Shown here piece by piece: positions 34,539 to 43,537 of a stretch of 64,000 nucleotides of DNA (its first letter is position 1; each line of letters begins with the position of its first letter). Origin of the DNA: Agromyces sp. Leaf222 (GTDB lineage Bacteria > Actinomycetota > Actinomycetes > Actinomycetales > Microbacteriaceae); the NCBI RefSeq assembly GCF_001421565.1, contig NZ_LMKQ01000002.1, forward strand, positions 1-64,000. The letters run 5' to 3'. The notes beneath the pieces were generated by a model. It saw only the letters and a list, made by a program, of their open reading frames with translations, ran no database searches and was not told the origin of the DNA. The translations under genes and the position numbers were made by a program.

Positions 34539-34597
34539 GTGCAGGAGATTCGGCCTCATCCTCGCTGACAGCGGAGATGGCGCCTGATCTCCTGCAC
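34539..34597. terminator. Inverted repeat, likely terminator of the M23 peptidase gene
   Basis: GTGCAGGAGAT (34539-34549) pairs with ATCTCCTGCAC (34587-34597), with further imperfect pairing inside. It sits between the stop of the M23 gene and the hutU operator, both on the minus strand. It could stop read-through into hutUI or be a dispersed repeat. Confidence 0.5.
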
Positions 34598-34635
34598 TTG
34601 GTGCGGGCGTGCGGGCGTGTGTGCGCGGACCGGCG

Positions 34636-36114
34636 TCAGCCGACGAGGATGCCGCGCGCCGCCATGAACGGCCGGGCGTCGACGGCGACGCCGTCGAGGC
34701 GCACCTCGAAGTGCAGGTGACAGCCCGTCGATGCGCCGGTGCTGCCCACCATGCCGATGAGCTGGCCCGCGGTCACCGAGTCGCCGGCGCTCACGAGGAT
34801 GCCGCCGTCGACGAGGTGCGCGTATCCGGTGGAGACGCCGGATCCGTGGTCGATGAGGATCCAGTTGCCGTAGCTGCCGTTCGTGCGAGCCTCGACCACG
34901 ACGCCGCCCGTCGCGGCGAAGACCGGGGTCGTGCAGGATGCCGCGACATCCGTGCCGCGGTGGAACTCGTTGACGCCGGCGACCGGCTTGACCGGGCGCG
35001 GGCCGAAGCCGTCGGTGAGGCGACCGCTGACCGGCTGCGACCAGCCCTGCTCACTGAGCTGACCGGAATCGGCCGGGAGCGTGTCGATGAGGGCGACGCT
35101 CTCGGCGGCGGCCTTCGCCTGCAGTCCGTCGAGCGAGGTGCGCGCGGAGGCGAGCACGATCTCGGCGTCGCTCACCTCGGCTTCGCGGTCGTCGACGGCG
35201 ACGCCCTCGGCCGCGGCCCAGGCCTCTTCGGCCTTCACCTCGGCGGCGTCGGCGTCTTCATCACGTGCGGCGGCGATCTTCTCGAGTGCGGCGGCGTCGC
35301 CAGCGATCTTCGAGACCCTGGCCATGCCGGCGAGGCCGGCGAGGAGGTCTTTGCCGGAGCCGAAGACGGCGTCGAGCGAGGAGACCGAGCTGCCGTCGCC
35401 GTTGGCTGCGGCGAAGTAGGCGCGCCCCGCGGCATCCGCTTCGGCTCGGAGCTCGGCCGCGTCGTCATCGGCCTGTCGGGCGAGCGAGCGGGCGACCTCG
35501 CGGGTCGACTTGGCGTCGGCGAGCGAGGACTCCGCCTTGCGGAGCGTCGTCGTGGCCCGATCGATCGACGTGCGCGCCGCCAGCAGCGAGGTGACGTCGC
35601 GGTTCGCGCCGCTCGAGACCCGCAGCACCGGACCCTCGCCGCTGAAGACCACCGGGCCGCTCAGCACCGGCGGCGCCGGCGCGGTCACGGGCGGAGCGGG
35701 CGTCTCGGTCGGCGTCGGCGTCGGCGTGGGCTTCGGCGTCTCGGTCGGCTTCGGGGTCTCGGTGGGCTTGGGCGTCGTCGTGGGCGGAGGGGTCGTCGGC
35801 GTCGGAGTCGGTTCGGGCGTCGGCGTGGGTTCGGGAGTGGGCTCCGGCGTCGTGGTCGGCTCGGGCGTCGGGCTCGGAGCCGGGGTCTCGGAGGGCGCCG
35901 GGCTCGGCGTGGCCTCCGGCGTCGGTGTGGACTCGGTCGCCGCCGCCGCGGTCGGCTCCGGAGTCTCCTCGGCGTACGACGGGCTCGATCCGACCACGCC
36001 GACGAGGATCGTCAGGGCGATCGCGGAGACGGCGGCCACTGCACGACGACCGCCTCGCACGGCTGGCGTGCGGGGCGAATCCGGCTGAGAACGATGTGGC
36101 GTCATTGGGTCCAT
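34636..36114 (-). CDS. Secreted M23 (LytM) peptidoglycan endopeptidase with Thr/Pro-rich and coiled-coil regions
   Basis: 492 residues. Order: signal sequence ([17 protein letters not shown], cleavage near SYAEE), a Thr-Pro/Glu-Pro low-complexity stretch (about residues 50-150), an Ala-rich coiled coil (about 185-350), then a C-terminal M23 domain with Zn/catalytic residues in HRGTDVA, GYAHL and CHLHFEV. Such NlpD/EnvC-like proteins cut peptide cross-links in the wall. The start could also be the ATG at 36105; neither has a good ribosome site. It separates hutU from hutH on the same strand. Confidence 0.9.
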   Translation of the reverse strand: MDPMTPHRSQPDSPRTPAVRGGRRAVAAVSAIALTILVGVVGSSPSYAEETPEPTAAAATESTPTPEATPSPAPSETPAPSPTPEPTTTPEPTPEPTPTPEPTPTPTTPPPTTTPKPTETPKPTETPKPTPTPTPTETPAPPVTAPAPPVLSGPVVFSGEGPVLRVSSGANRDVTSLLAARTSIDRATTTLRKAESSLADAKSTREVARSLARQADDDAAELRAEADAAGRAYFAAANGDGSSVSSLDAVFGSGKDLLAGLAGMARVSKIAGDAAALEKIAAARDEDADAAEVKAEEAWAAAEGVAVDDREAEVSDAEIVLASARTSLDGLQAKAAAESVALIDTLPADSGQLSEQGWSQPVSGRLTDGFGPRPVKPVAGVNEFHRGTDVAASCTTPVFAATGGVVVEARTNGSYGNWILIDHGSGVSTGYAHLVDGGILVSAGDSVTAGQLIGMVGSTGASTGCHLHFEVRLDGVAVDARPFMAARGILVG

Positions 36115-36341
36115 TCGAGCAGTCGGCCGCTCGCCGACTCCGTTCAGTCTGGCACCGAGGTCGGACCCGCACAACCGTTGAAACGTCGCCTGTGACCTGT
36201 TAAGGGGGTCCCCGGAACGACCTGTGCTCGAACGGGCACGGGCCGCGCGCGGATGGTGCAACAGGGGATGCTCGAGGCGTCATCCGCCGCCGTGCCCGGG
36301 TGCTCCGGGCCCGCGGGCGACGCCCCTCCGGCCGGCCGCGC
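36115..36341. other. Spacer between hutH and the M23 gene
   Basis: 227 bp that must hold the M23 promoter and the hutH terminator. I see no strong hairpin or known riboswitch; the AT-richest part, near 36175-36200 (TTGAAACG ... CTGTTAAGG), is the best promoter candidate. Confidence 0.3.
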
Positions 36342-37940
36342 TCAGGCGAGCGGGGCCCCGGCTGCGGCCTCCGCACGGTCGCGCACCAGGCCGTCGGCCA
36401 CGAGGGCGGTGATCGCCTCGATCTCGGGCGAGAGGAATCGGTCGGGGCCCGGCACGGCGCCCACCTCGGCGACGAGCGAGACGACGGCTCCGGTCGCGGC
36501 GCCGGGCTCGAGCGGCGCGCGCAGGGCGAGTCCGCGCGAGGCCGTCATGACCTCGATCGCGAGCACGCGGGTGAGGCCGTCGATCGAGCGGCGCAGCTTG
36601 CGGGCCGCGGCCCAGCCCATCGAGACGTGGTCCTCCTGCATGGCCGACGACGGGATCGAGTCGACGGATGCCGGCACGGCGAGCCGCTTCAGCTCCGACA
36701 CGATGCCCGCGGCGGTGTACTGCGCGATCATGAGGCCGGAGTCCACGCCGACCTCGTGGGCGAGGAACGGCGGCAGGCCCTGGTTGCGCGCCCGGTCGAG
36801 GAACCGGTCGGTGCGCCGCTCGCTCATCGACGCGACATCCGCCACCGCGATCGCGAGGAAGTCGAGCACGTACGCGACCGGGGCGCCGTGGAAGTTGCCG
36901 TTCGACTCGACGCGCCCGTCGGGCGTGAGCACGGGGTTGTCGATCGCGCTCGCGAGCTCGGCATCGGCGACGGATGCCGCGTGGTCGAGCGTGTCGCGGG
37001 CGGCGCCGTGCACCTGCGGGGCGCAGCGCAGCGAGTAGGCGTCCTGCACGCGGGTGCACTCTGGGCCCTTGTGGCTCGCGACGATGGGGGAGCCGGCGAG
37101 CAGGTGCCGCAGGTTCGCCGCCGAGACGGCCTGGCCGCGCTGCGGGCGCAGGCGGTGCAGGTCCTCGGCGAACACGGCGTCGGTGCCCATGAGGCCCTCG
37201 ACGCTCATGGCCGCGGCGACGTCGGCGGTGGCGAGCAGCATCCGCAGGTCGTCGATGGCGAGGGCGAGCATGCCGAGCATGCCGTCGGTGCCGTTGATGA
37301 GCGCGAGGCCCTCCTTCTCGCCGAGGCGCAGCGGCGTGATGCCGGCGGCGGCGAGGGCGGTCGCGGCATCCGTCGCCTCGCCCGCCTCGTCGGTCGAGCT
37401 CGTCGAGACGCGCACCTCGCCCTCGCCCATCGCCACCAGTGCGCAGTGCGAGAGCGGCGCGAGGTCGCCCGAGCAGCCGAGCGAGCCGTACTCGCGCACG
37501 ACCGGGGTGATGCCGGCGTTGAGGATCGCCGCGTACGTCTCGACGGTGACGCGGCGCACGCCGGTGCGGCCGGTCATCAGCGTCGAGAGGCGCAGCAGCA
37601 TGAGTGCGCGCACGACCTCACGCTCGACCTCGGCGCCGGAGCCGGCGGCGTGCGAGCGCACGAGGCTCGCCTGCAGCTGGGCGCGGCGGTCCTCGGCGAT
37701 GAACGTGGTCGCGAGCGCGCCGAAGCCCGTCGAGATGCCGTAGTGCGGCTCGGGGTCGGCCGCGAGGGCCTCGATGATGGCGCGGCTGCGCGCCACCTCG
37801 TCGAGCGCGGCGGGGTCGAGCGCGACGGATGCCCCGTGGCGGGCGACCGCGACGACCTCCTCGATGCTCAGCGGGCCGATGCCGACGGTGACGGATGCCG
37901 CGGCGGAGGTGGTCGGGTCGGCGGGCGCGATGGTGCTCAT
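36342..37940 (-). CDS. hutH: Histidine ammonia-lyase HutH
   Basis: 532 residues. Deaminates L-histidine to urocanate, the first step of the pathway. The MIO prosthetic group region reads GSLGCSGDLAPLSH, with Cys-Ser-Gly in place of the commoner Ala-Ser-Gly; the ISTGFG motif and SSAMQEDHVSMG are present. ATG 37940 is chosen because GGTGGA lies 9 bases upstream and the HutR box then sits 55 bp away, as for hutG and hutU; an ATG at 37949 has no spacing for a ribosome site. Confidence 0.95.
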   Translation of the reverse strand: MSTIAPADPTTSAAASVTVGIGPLSIEEVVAVARHGASVALDPAALDEVARSRAIIEALAADPEPHYGISTGFGALATTFIAEDRRAQLQASLVRSHAAGSGAEVEREVVRALMLLRLSTLMTGRTGVRRVTVETYAAILNAGITPVVREYGSLGCSGDLAPLSHCALVAMGEGEVRVSTSSTDEAGEATDAATALAAAGITPLRLGEKEGLALINGTDGMLGMLALAIDDLRMLLATADVAAAMSVEGLMGTDAVFAEDLHRLRPQRGQAVSAANLRHLLAGSPIVASHKGPECTRVQDAYSLRCAPQVHGAARDTLDHAASVADAELASAIDNPVLTPDGRVESNGNFHGAPVAYVLDFLAIAVADVASMSERRTDRFLDRARNQGLPPFLAHEVGVDSGLMIAQYTAAGIVSELKRLAVPASVDSIPSSAMQEDHVSMGWAAARKLRRSIDGLTRVLAIEVMTASRGLALRAPLEPGAATGAVVSLVAEVGAVPGPDRFLSPEIEAITALVADGLVRDRAEAAAGAPLA

Positions 37941-37995
37941 GGGTTCCATTCCACCGTGCGCCCGCGCGCGCGGGAACGCCGTGGCGTACGCTGAC

Positions 37996-38011
37996 GTCCG
38001 GGATTCCAGAC
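37996..38011. promoter_or_regulatory. HutR-type operator between hutH and hutR
   Basis: GTCCGGGATTCCAGAC on the plus strand, 55 bp before the hutH ATG and 11 bp before the hutR ATG. It fits activation of hutH together with autoregulation of hutR. Confidence 0.78.
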
Positions 38012-38022
38012 AGGGAGGTCGC

Positions 38023-38805
38023 ATGGAGACGCCGTCGAAGGTGCCCGCCGCCGACCAGACGCTCGCGATCCTCAGCCACCTCGCGGCGCAGCGCGGACCG
38101 GTGCCGGCCGCGACCATCGCGCAGGCGCTCGGCATCCCCCGCTCGACCGTCTACCACCTGCTCGCCGTCATGGCCGAGCGCGGCTTCGTCGTGCACCTGC
38201 CCGAGGAGCGCCGGTACGGGCTCGGCATCTCGGCGTTCGAGCTCTCGAGCGGGTTCAGCCGTCAACAGCCGCTCACCCGGCTCGGCCGCCCACTCGTCGC
38301 GGCGCTCGTCGACCGCCTCGGCGAGAGCGGGCACCTCGCGGTACTGCACGGGCGCGACGTGCTCTACCTCGTCGAGGAGCGCGCGCCGCGCCGCCCGTCG
38401 CTCGTGACCGACGTCGGCGTGCGCCTTCCGGCGCACCTCACCGCGACCGGTAGGGCCATGCTCGCCGAACTGCCGCCGGCCCAGCTGCGCGCGCTCTACC
38501 CCGATCGCGCGGCGTTCGCGTCGCGGCATCCGTCATCGGAGGCGGATGCCGCGGATTGGTCGTACGGGCGCCTGAAACGCGTGCTCGCCGAGGTGCGCAC
38601 GCGCGGCTGGGCCGGCGAGGACGGCGAGGTCACGCCCGGGCTGGCATCGGCCGGCGCGCCCGTCGTCGACCACCTCGGCTGGCCGGCCGCGGCGATCGCC
38701 GTCACGTACCCCGACGACGCCGATGCCGAGCTGCGCGACCGGGTCGTCGCCGAGGTGCTCGAGGCCGCCGCGACGCTGGCGAGGCGCATCGGCGGCGGCC
38801 GCTGA
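38023..38805 (+). CDS. hutR: IclR-family regulator of histidine utilisation
   Basis: 260 residues. N-terminal winged HTH (TLAILSHLAAQRGPVPAATI followed by LGIPRSTVYHLLAVMAERG) and a C-terminal IclR effector domain (LPAHLTATGRAMLAELP). GGGAGG lies 5 bases before the ATG. Divergent from hutH, with a shared operator between them. Corynebacterial HutR, of the same family, activates hut genes; histidine or urocanate are possible ligands. Confidence 0.88.
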   Translation: METPSKVPAADQTLAILSHLAAQRGPVPAATIAQALGIPRSTVYHLLAVMAERGFVVHLPEERRYGLGISAFELSSGFSRQQPLTRLGRPLVAALVDRLGESGHLAVLHGRDVLYLVEERAPRRPSLVTDVGVRLPAHLTATGRAMLAELPPAQLRALYPDRAAFASRHPSSEADAADWSYGRLKRVLAEVRTRGWAGEDGEVTPGLASAGAPVVDHLGWPAAAIAVTYPDDADAELRDRVVAEVLEAAATLARRIGGGR

Positions 38806-38888
38806 CGACCCCTCGGTCGTCCGGCAGGCGTTCTCCCAGCGATCTGCGATCGGATGGAATCCCCCGACCCCACGAGAGAGGCCTCCGC

Positions 38889-39572
38889 GTGAGCGCGACC
38901 CCGCCCGTTCCCCCGAAGATCAAGCAGGCTGCGCGCCTCAAGCAGGAGCGGGCGGAGGAACGCGCCAGGAAGCTGGAGGAGCACCGGCGGCGCGAAGCCC
39001 GCGCGAAGCGCAACCGTCGGATCGGCATCTGGTCGGCGGCCGTCGGCGGCGCGGCCATCGTCGCCATCGTCGTCACGGCCATCGTGCTGACCCCGCAACC
39101 GCGAACGTACGCGGCCGGCGGGGACGGCGTCGACATCGAGGGCGTCGCGACGTTCGACAACGAATCCGCGCACGTCGACGGCAGGGTCGAGTACGAGCAG
39201 ACCCCGCCGGTCGGCGGCCCGCACAACCCGGCCTGGCTGAACTGCGGCGTCTACTCCGAGCCCGTCCCGAACGAGAACGCGGTGCACTCGCTCGAGCACG
39301 GCGCCCTCTGGATCACCTACGACCCGTCGCTGTCCGAGTCGGCACTCGACGAGCTTCGGGCCAAGCTCCCGTCGACCTACGTGATCCTCTCGCCGTTCGA
39401 GGGCCTGCCCGGCGAGGTCGTCCTGAGCGGATGGAACACGCAGCTGTCCGTCGACGGCGTCGACGATCCGCGCATCGAGTCGTTCATCGAGGAGTACTGG
39501 CAGAGTGACGACGTGCCCGAGCCTGGCGCGCCGTGCACCGGCGCGCTGGACGCCCCCGGCAAGGTCTCATGA
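38889..39572 (+). CDS. DUF3105 membrane-anchored protein
   Basis: 227 residues from GTG 38889, preceded by GAGAGAGG. A charged N-terminus (KQERAEERARKLEEHRRR) leads into one membrane helix (AAIVAIVVTAIVLT), then an exported DUF3105 domain with two Cys (LNCGVYSEPV, GAPCTG) and the conserved PPVGGPHNPAW and HSLEHGALW. The His-rich motifs suggest metal binding. Coupled by ATGA to a DUF305 gene; the pair is common in actinobacteria and of unproven function. Confidence 0.8.
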   Translation: MSATPPVPPKIKQAARLKQERAEERARKLEEHRRREARAKRNRRIGIWSAAVGGAAIVAIVVTAIVLTPQPRTYAAGGDGVDIEGVATFDNESAHVDGRVEYEQTPPVGGPHNPAWLNCGVYSEPVPNENAVHSLEHGALWITYDPSLSESALDELRAKLPSTYVILSPFEGLPGEVVLSGWNTQLSVDGVDDPRIESFIEEYWQSDDVPEPGAPCTGALDAPGKVS

Positions 39573-40225
39573 CCCCTCGGAACGGCTCCGTCGGACGGAT
39601 GTCGGTGCTCATCGCGGCATCCGTCGCCCTGGTGGTGGTCGCCGTCGTCGCCTTCTCGATCGGGCGGCTCAGCACGCTCGCGGAACCCACGCCGACCGAT
39701 GCCAGCGCCGAGGCCGGTTTCTCCCGCGACATGCAGGTGCACCACCTCCAGGGCGCCGAACTCGCGATGATCGTGCGCGACGAGACCGACGACCCCGACA
39801 TCCGTCTGCTCGCGTACGACATCGCTCGAACGCAGTCGCAGCAGGCGGGCCAGCTGTACGGATGGCTGCGATCGTGGGGGCTGCCGCAGGCGGCCTCAGA
39901 GCCGTCGATGACCTGGATGGCCGCAGCGCCGGTCGGCACCGCGGACCACGACGCGCACGACGGCGGGACGCATGAGCCCGGCCAGCCCATGCCGGGCCTC
40001 GCGACCCCCGAGCAGATCGCCGAACTGCAGGCCGCCAGCGGGGTCGACGCCGAACGGATCTTCCTCGAGTTGATGATCGCGCATCACCGCGGCGCGATCG
40101 AGATGGCCGACGCGGTGCTCGAGCGATCGACGAACCCGCTCGTCACGCCCTTCGCCACGTCGGTCGTGACGAGCCAGAACGCGGAGATCGCCCTCATGGA
40201 GGACCTGCTCGCCGAGCGCGGCTGA
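39569..40225 (+). CDS. DUF305 exported protein, probable metal-binding
   Basis: 218 residues. N-terminal membrane anchor (VLIAASVALVVVAVVAFSIG), then two DUF305 helices-with-His motifs, DMQVHHLQGAELAM and MIAHHRGAIEMAD, separated by a His/Gly/Pro-rich linker (DHDAHDGGTHEPG). CopM-type DUF305 proteins bind copper outside the cell, so metal handling with the coupled DUF3105 protein is a fair inference. Confidence 0.8.
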   Translation: MTPRNGSVGRMSVLIAASVALVVVAVVAFSIGRLSTLAEPTPTDASAEAGFSRDMQVHHLQGAELAMIVRDETDDPDIRLLAYDIARTQSQQAGQLYGWLRSWGLPQAASEPSMTWMAAAPVGTADHDAHDGGTHEPGQPMPGLATPEQIAELQAASGVDAERIFLELMIAHHRGAIEMADAVLERSTNPLVTPFATSVVTSQNAEIALMEDLLAERG

Positions 40226-40229
40226 ATCG

Positions 40230-40293
40230 CCTGCGCTCAGGACGGTGCTGCGCTCAGGCCCGTGCTGCCCTCAGGACCGTCTGCACTCAGGGG
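40230..40293. repeat. Imperfect 16- to 18-bp tandem repeats
   Basis: Four CTCAGG-containing copies (CTGCGCTCAGGACGG, CTGCGCTCAGGCCCG, CTGCCCTCAGGACCG, CTGCACTCAGGGGCG) in the convergent spacer; the last copy holds the stop codon of the S4 gene. No hairpin seen. Confidence 0.6.
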
Positions 40294-40514
40294 CGAACGC
40301 GAACCGTGCGTCCGTCGAAGCCGACGAGGTCGCCGGAGTGGAGCTGCCGCCCCCGTCGCCGATCGACCTCGCCGTTCACGGTCACGTCGCCGTCGACGAT
40401 GGCCGCCTTCACGTCTCCGCCCGAGTCGAGGAGGCCGGCGAACTTCAGGAACTGCCCGAGGCGGATGACCTCGCCGCCGATCGAGATGTCGTCGACCTGG
40501 CTCGGATTCGTCAT
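40287..40514 (-). CDS. S4-domain RNA-binding protein (YbcJ-like)
   Basis: 75 residues, a single S4 domain: IRLGQFLKFAGLLDSGGDVK and VTVNGEVDRRRGRQLHSGD, matching the YbcJ/YaaA small S4 group that binds structured RNA. Target unknown. Stand-alone gene convergent with the DUF305 gene. Confidence 0.85.
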   Translation of the reverse strand: MTNPSQVDDISIGGEVIRLGQFLKFAGLLDSGGDVKAAIVDGDVTVNGEVDRRRGRQLHSGDLVGFDGRTVRVRP

Positions 40515-40639
40515 CCCCGAATCGTAGTCGAGCTCGGCACTCGGGGCCCGGTCGAGATGCTCAGGCGCCGTTCACCCCGGCCCGATAGCGTGGGCGGGCC
40601 GACGGGCACCGACCACCGACCGCCGACCATCGGAGCCGC

Positions 40640-41347
40640 ATGACTCCCCTGACCTCCCTCGCGACCGCGCCTTCGGCGATCGCCGCCGCCGCGACCGCCG
40701 ACCACGGCTTCACCGGGCTGACCGGGTTCGCCGCCGACATCCTGAACGCCATGGGCGACGCGGGCGTCGGGGTGCTCGTGTTCCTCGAGGTGCTCATCCC
40801 GCCGATCCCGAGCGAGGTGATCCTGCCGTTCGCGGGCTACCTCAGCCAGTCGGGCGACCTGCACCTCGGCTGGCTCATCGTGTGGTCGACGCTCGCCTCG
40901 GTGCTCGGCGCCCTGCTGCTCTACGGGCTCGGCGCCGTGATCGGCCTCGAACGCGCCATCTCGTGGATCGCGTGGACCAGGCTCGTCAGCCGCACCGACC
41001 TCGATCGCGGCGCCGAGTGGTTCCACCGGCACGGGCGCTGGTCGGTGCTGTTCGGCCGCATGATCCCTGGCGTGCGCAGCCTCATCTCGTTGCCGGCCGG
41101 TGCCGATCGCATGTCCCTGCCCACGTTCGTGCTCTTCACCACGCTCGGCTCGGCCGCGTGGAACTCGCTGCTGATCGGCGTCGGCGCGGCCCTCGGCACC
41201 CAGCACCAGGCCATCGACCACTGGCTGGCGGACCTCGACTACCTCGTCTACGGGGCGATCGCCGTCGGCCTCGTCGTGCTCGTGGTGCGGCGCATCCGCG
41301 AGCAGCGGGCCGTGCAGCGCGAGGGCGGCGAGCCCGCCGAGTCGTGA
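40640..41347 (+). CDS. DedA-family membrane protein
   Basis: 235 residues. The DedA/SNARE-associated fold: FLEVLIPPIPSEVILPFAGYLSQ and RHGRWSVLFGRMIPGVRSLISLPAG, the latter with the conserved membrane-embedded Arg residues. About four or five helices. DedA proteins move polyprenyl phosphate or phospholipids across the membrane. A GATAGCGT about 50 bp upstream may be its -10. Confidence 0.88.
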   Translation: MTPLTSLATAPSAIAAAATADHGFTGLTGFAADILNAMGDAGVGVLVFLEVLIPPIPSEVILPFAGYLSQSGDLHLGWLIVWSTLASVLGALLLYGLGAVIGLERAISWIAWTRLVSRTDLDRGAEWFHRHGRWSVLFGRMIPGVRSLISLPAGADRMSLPTFVLFTTLGSAAWNSLLIGVGAALGTQHQAIDHWLADLDYLVYGAIAVGLVVLVVRRIREQRAVQREGGEPAES

Positions 41348-41486
41348 ACGGATGCCGCGGCGGCCGCCAGCGGCATCCGCTCGCCGGCGTTATCCAAGCG
41401 TGACGCGGTCGCGTGGCGAAGCGGGTGCGGCGGCAGGTAGGTTCGTCGAACCCGCCCACCGCGGCACGACCCGGAAGCTGCCCCCG

Positions 41487-42710
41487 ATGCCCGACACCCC
41501 CACGACGCCGGACGCGCCGATGCCGGACGCGCCCGCCGACCCGGCCGACGAACCCCGCGAACCCGCCGACCCCGCGCGCCGCACTCGGTGGTGGGTGCCC
41601 GTGCTCGCCGTCGGCGTCGCGCTGATCGGCGCGACCGGCACCTACCTCGGGGCCGGGTACGTCGCGCACACGGTTCGCGAGGACCACATCGCCGCCGCCG
41701 CCGAGATCGAGGAGCGGGCCGAAGACGCGAACGGCGACCTGCGTGCCGCGATCACGCGAGCCGGCAGCGCGGCCGCGCACGGTGCCGAGGTCACGACGGC
41801 CGCGACCGACGGGCTCGGATCCGCCGACGCCGCAGCAACGCTGTCGGCCGCATCGGATGCGGCGCGCGAGCTCGCCGTGTCGGAGGTCACCCGGCTGCCC
41901 GAGCCCATCGGGTACGACGAGGGTGCCGTTCGCCCGCCCTGGGTCAGCGTCGTCGAAGTGCTCGAGACGCGCGCGCGTGGTCACGAGCTGCTCGACGATC
42001 TCGACGCCATGACGACGGCGGCCGTCGAGATCGACGGCGCAGCGGCGACGGCCGACGCCGCTCGCGTCGCGTTCTACGCGTCGGCCGCCGAGAGCGCCGC
42101 AGCCGTGCTCGAGGCGAATCCGGTCGCGACCTACGAGACGCGCATCGCCGTGCAGCACGGGATCGATCAGGCGGGCGACGACTGGTTCGAGGAACCGGAC
42201 AGTGCGGGCGCCTACCGCCGACTCGCGACGGCCGTCGATGCGCTCCACGCCTCCGCGGCGGCCGAGTCGGCCCGTCGTGCCGAGGCCGACTACGCCGCGC
42301 GCGGCCCGATCGAGGACTTCGCCCGCTCGATCGCCCACGGCGTGAACCTCGACTTCCGCTGGGCGAACGTCGTGGCCGGCAAGTCGAGCGACGACGGCTG
42401 GTACGCGGGCACGGCGCTCTACCGCTACGGCGACGGCGGTTGGGCGACGATCGAACTCAGCCACAGCATCGGCCGGTACTTCGGCGACGACATCGACGCG
42501 AAGGCCGTCGTCGTGCACGAGGTCGGCCACGCCCAGGTCGTGCGTGCCGAGTGCAAGCCGCTGTTCACGGGCCCGGTCTTCGGCGGCGACGACGAGATGT
42601 GGGCGACCGCGTGGGCGATCGCGGCGGGCTACGACGTCGAGGGCTCCGGCATCCAGGCCTACGGGCGTCCGAGCGACGCGCAGATCGCCGAGGCCGGGAA
42701 GTGCCTCTGA
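41487..42710 (+). CDS. Membrane-anchored protein with an HExxH motif
   Basis: 407 residues. Order: Pro/Asp-rich cytoplasmic N-terminus, one membrane helix (WWVPVLAVGVALIGATGTYLGAG), a long Ala-rich helical ectodomain, and a C-terminal domain with VVVHEVGHAQVV, a gluzincin-like Zn site. The rest does not match any peptidase family I know, so activity is unproven. ATG 41487 is the first that gives a short N-terminus ahead of the helix; the open frame extends upstream into spacer sequence. Confidence 0.6.
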   Translation: MPDTPTTPDAPMPDAPADPADEPREPADPARRTRWWVPVLAVGVALIGATGTYLGAGYVAHTVREDHIAAAAEIEERAEDANGDLRAAITRAGSAAAHGAEVTTAATDGLGSADAAATLSAASDAARELAVSEVTRLPEPIGYDEGAVRPPWVSVVEVLETRARGHELLDDLDAMTTAAVEIDGAAATADAARVAFYASAAESAAAVLEANPVATYETRIAVQHGIDQAGDDWFEEPDSAGAYRRLATAVDALHASAAAESARRAEADYAARGPIEDFARSIAHGVNLDFRWANVVAGKSSDDGWYAGTALYRYGDGGWATIELSHSIGRYFGDDIDAKAVVVHEVGHAQVVRAECKPLFTGPVFGGDDEMWATAWAIAAGYDVEGSGIQAYGRPSDAQIAEAGKCL

Positions 42711-42786
42711 GGCGCACCGCCCTCGGCTGACCGCGCCGGCACGGGGGAGGGTGCGGCGACGGGCGCGGCCCGCCCGCGGCATCCGC

Positions 42787-43386
42787 TCAGGTCGTGCGCG
42801 GCGCGAGCCACCGGTGCAGCGAACGCGTCACGAACGGCAGCACCCAGTACGTCATGATCGGCGTGAGCACGAGCGTCGTGGCGAGCACGCGAAGCCAGAG
42901 CGCCAGGTCGCCCCAGCCGGGAACGGGCGCGATGAGGTAGCTGAACACGAGGTTCACCGGGAAGAACCCGAGCCAGATCGTCACCGCCTGCTTCCAGCGC
43001 GGCGGCGCAGGCGGCAGGTCGTCGAGGTCGGAGGTCGCGGACGGGTCGACGACCGGGATCGACCCGGTCGGCGGCTCGTCGAACCAGCCCTCGATGCCGG
43101 TGCGGCGGCGGGAGCGTTCGGACCGCACGAGGCCCTCGCCGGAGGCGAGCCAGCTCGCCCGGTCGGCCGAGTGCTCCCAGGCGTCGAGCGTCGCCTCGCT
43201 CGAGAACCGGTAGAGCATGTGCCAGACGTTCGCGTCTTCACCGGCGCGCACCCAGCCGGAGCCGAGGAAGCCGGGGTAGCGATTCGCCCGGTTGATGCCG
43301 GCCTGCACCCAGGCGGTCACCTCGGGGATGCGTTCGGGGTCGACCTCTCGACGGATCGAGACGGTGACGGGGTCGTTCGCGGTCAT
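42787..43386 (-). CDS. Antibiotic biosynthesis monooxygenase-domain protein with two membrane helices
   Basis: 199 residues. Residues about 1-105 form a ferredoxin-like ABM domain (VTVSIRREVDPERIPEV, WHMLYRFSSEATLDAWEHS). Two helices follow (AVTIWLGFFPVNLVFSYLIAP and VLATTLVLTPIMTYWVLPFV). This ABM plus membrane layout occurs in many bacteria with unknown function. ATG 43386 fits the ABM start. Confidence 0.75.
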   Translation of the reverse strand: MTANDPVTVSIRREVDPERIPEVTAWVQAGINRANRYPGFLGSGWVRAGEDANVWHMLYRFSSEATLDAWEHSADRASWLASGEGLVRSERSRRRTGIEGWFDEPPTGSIPVVDPSATSDLDDLPPAPPRWKQAVTIWLGFFPVNLVFSYLIAPVPGWGDLALWLRVLATTLVLTPIMTYWVLPFVTRSLHRWLAPRTT

Positions 43387-43537
43387 GGGTCGTGGCCTCT
43401 CGTTGCCCGCGGGGGTGGTGCGGGGATCGGAGCGAAGAAACGCCGCGAGGGCCCTCGGTGTTCCGTGGGCCCCCTCGGCCTGCACCAGTGTAGGCATCCC
43501 GCGTTACCCGAGTGTTTCAGGTCGATAGGCTGCGCGG

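Noticed and set aside
37474..37500. Cys-Ser-Gly instead of Ala-Ser-Gly in the HutH cofactor site as a defect
   Set aside because: To my knowledge this variant is usual in actinobacterial histidine ammonia-lyases, and the rest of the site is intact.
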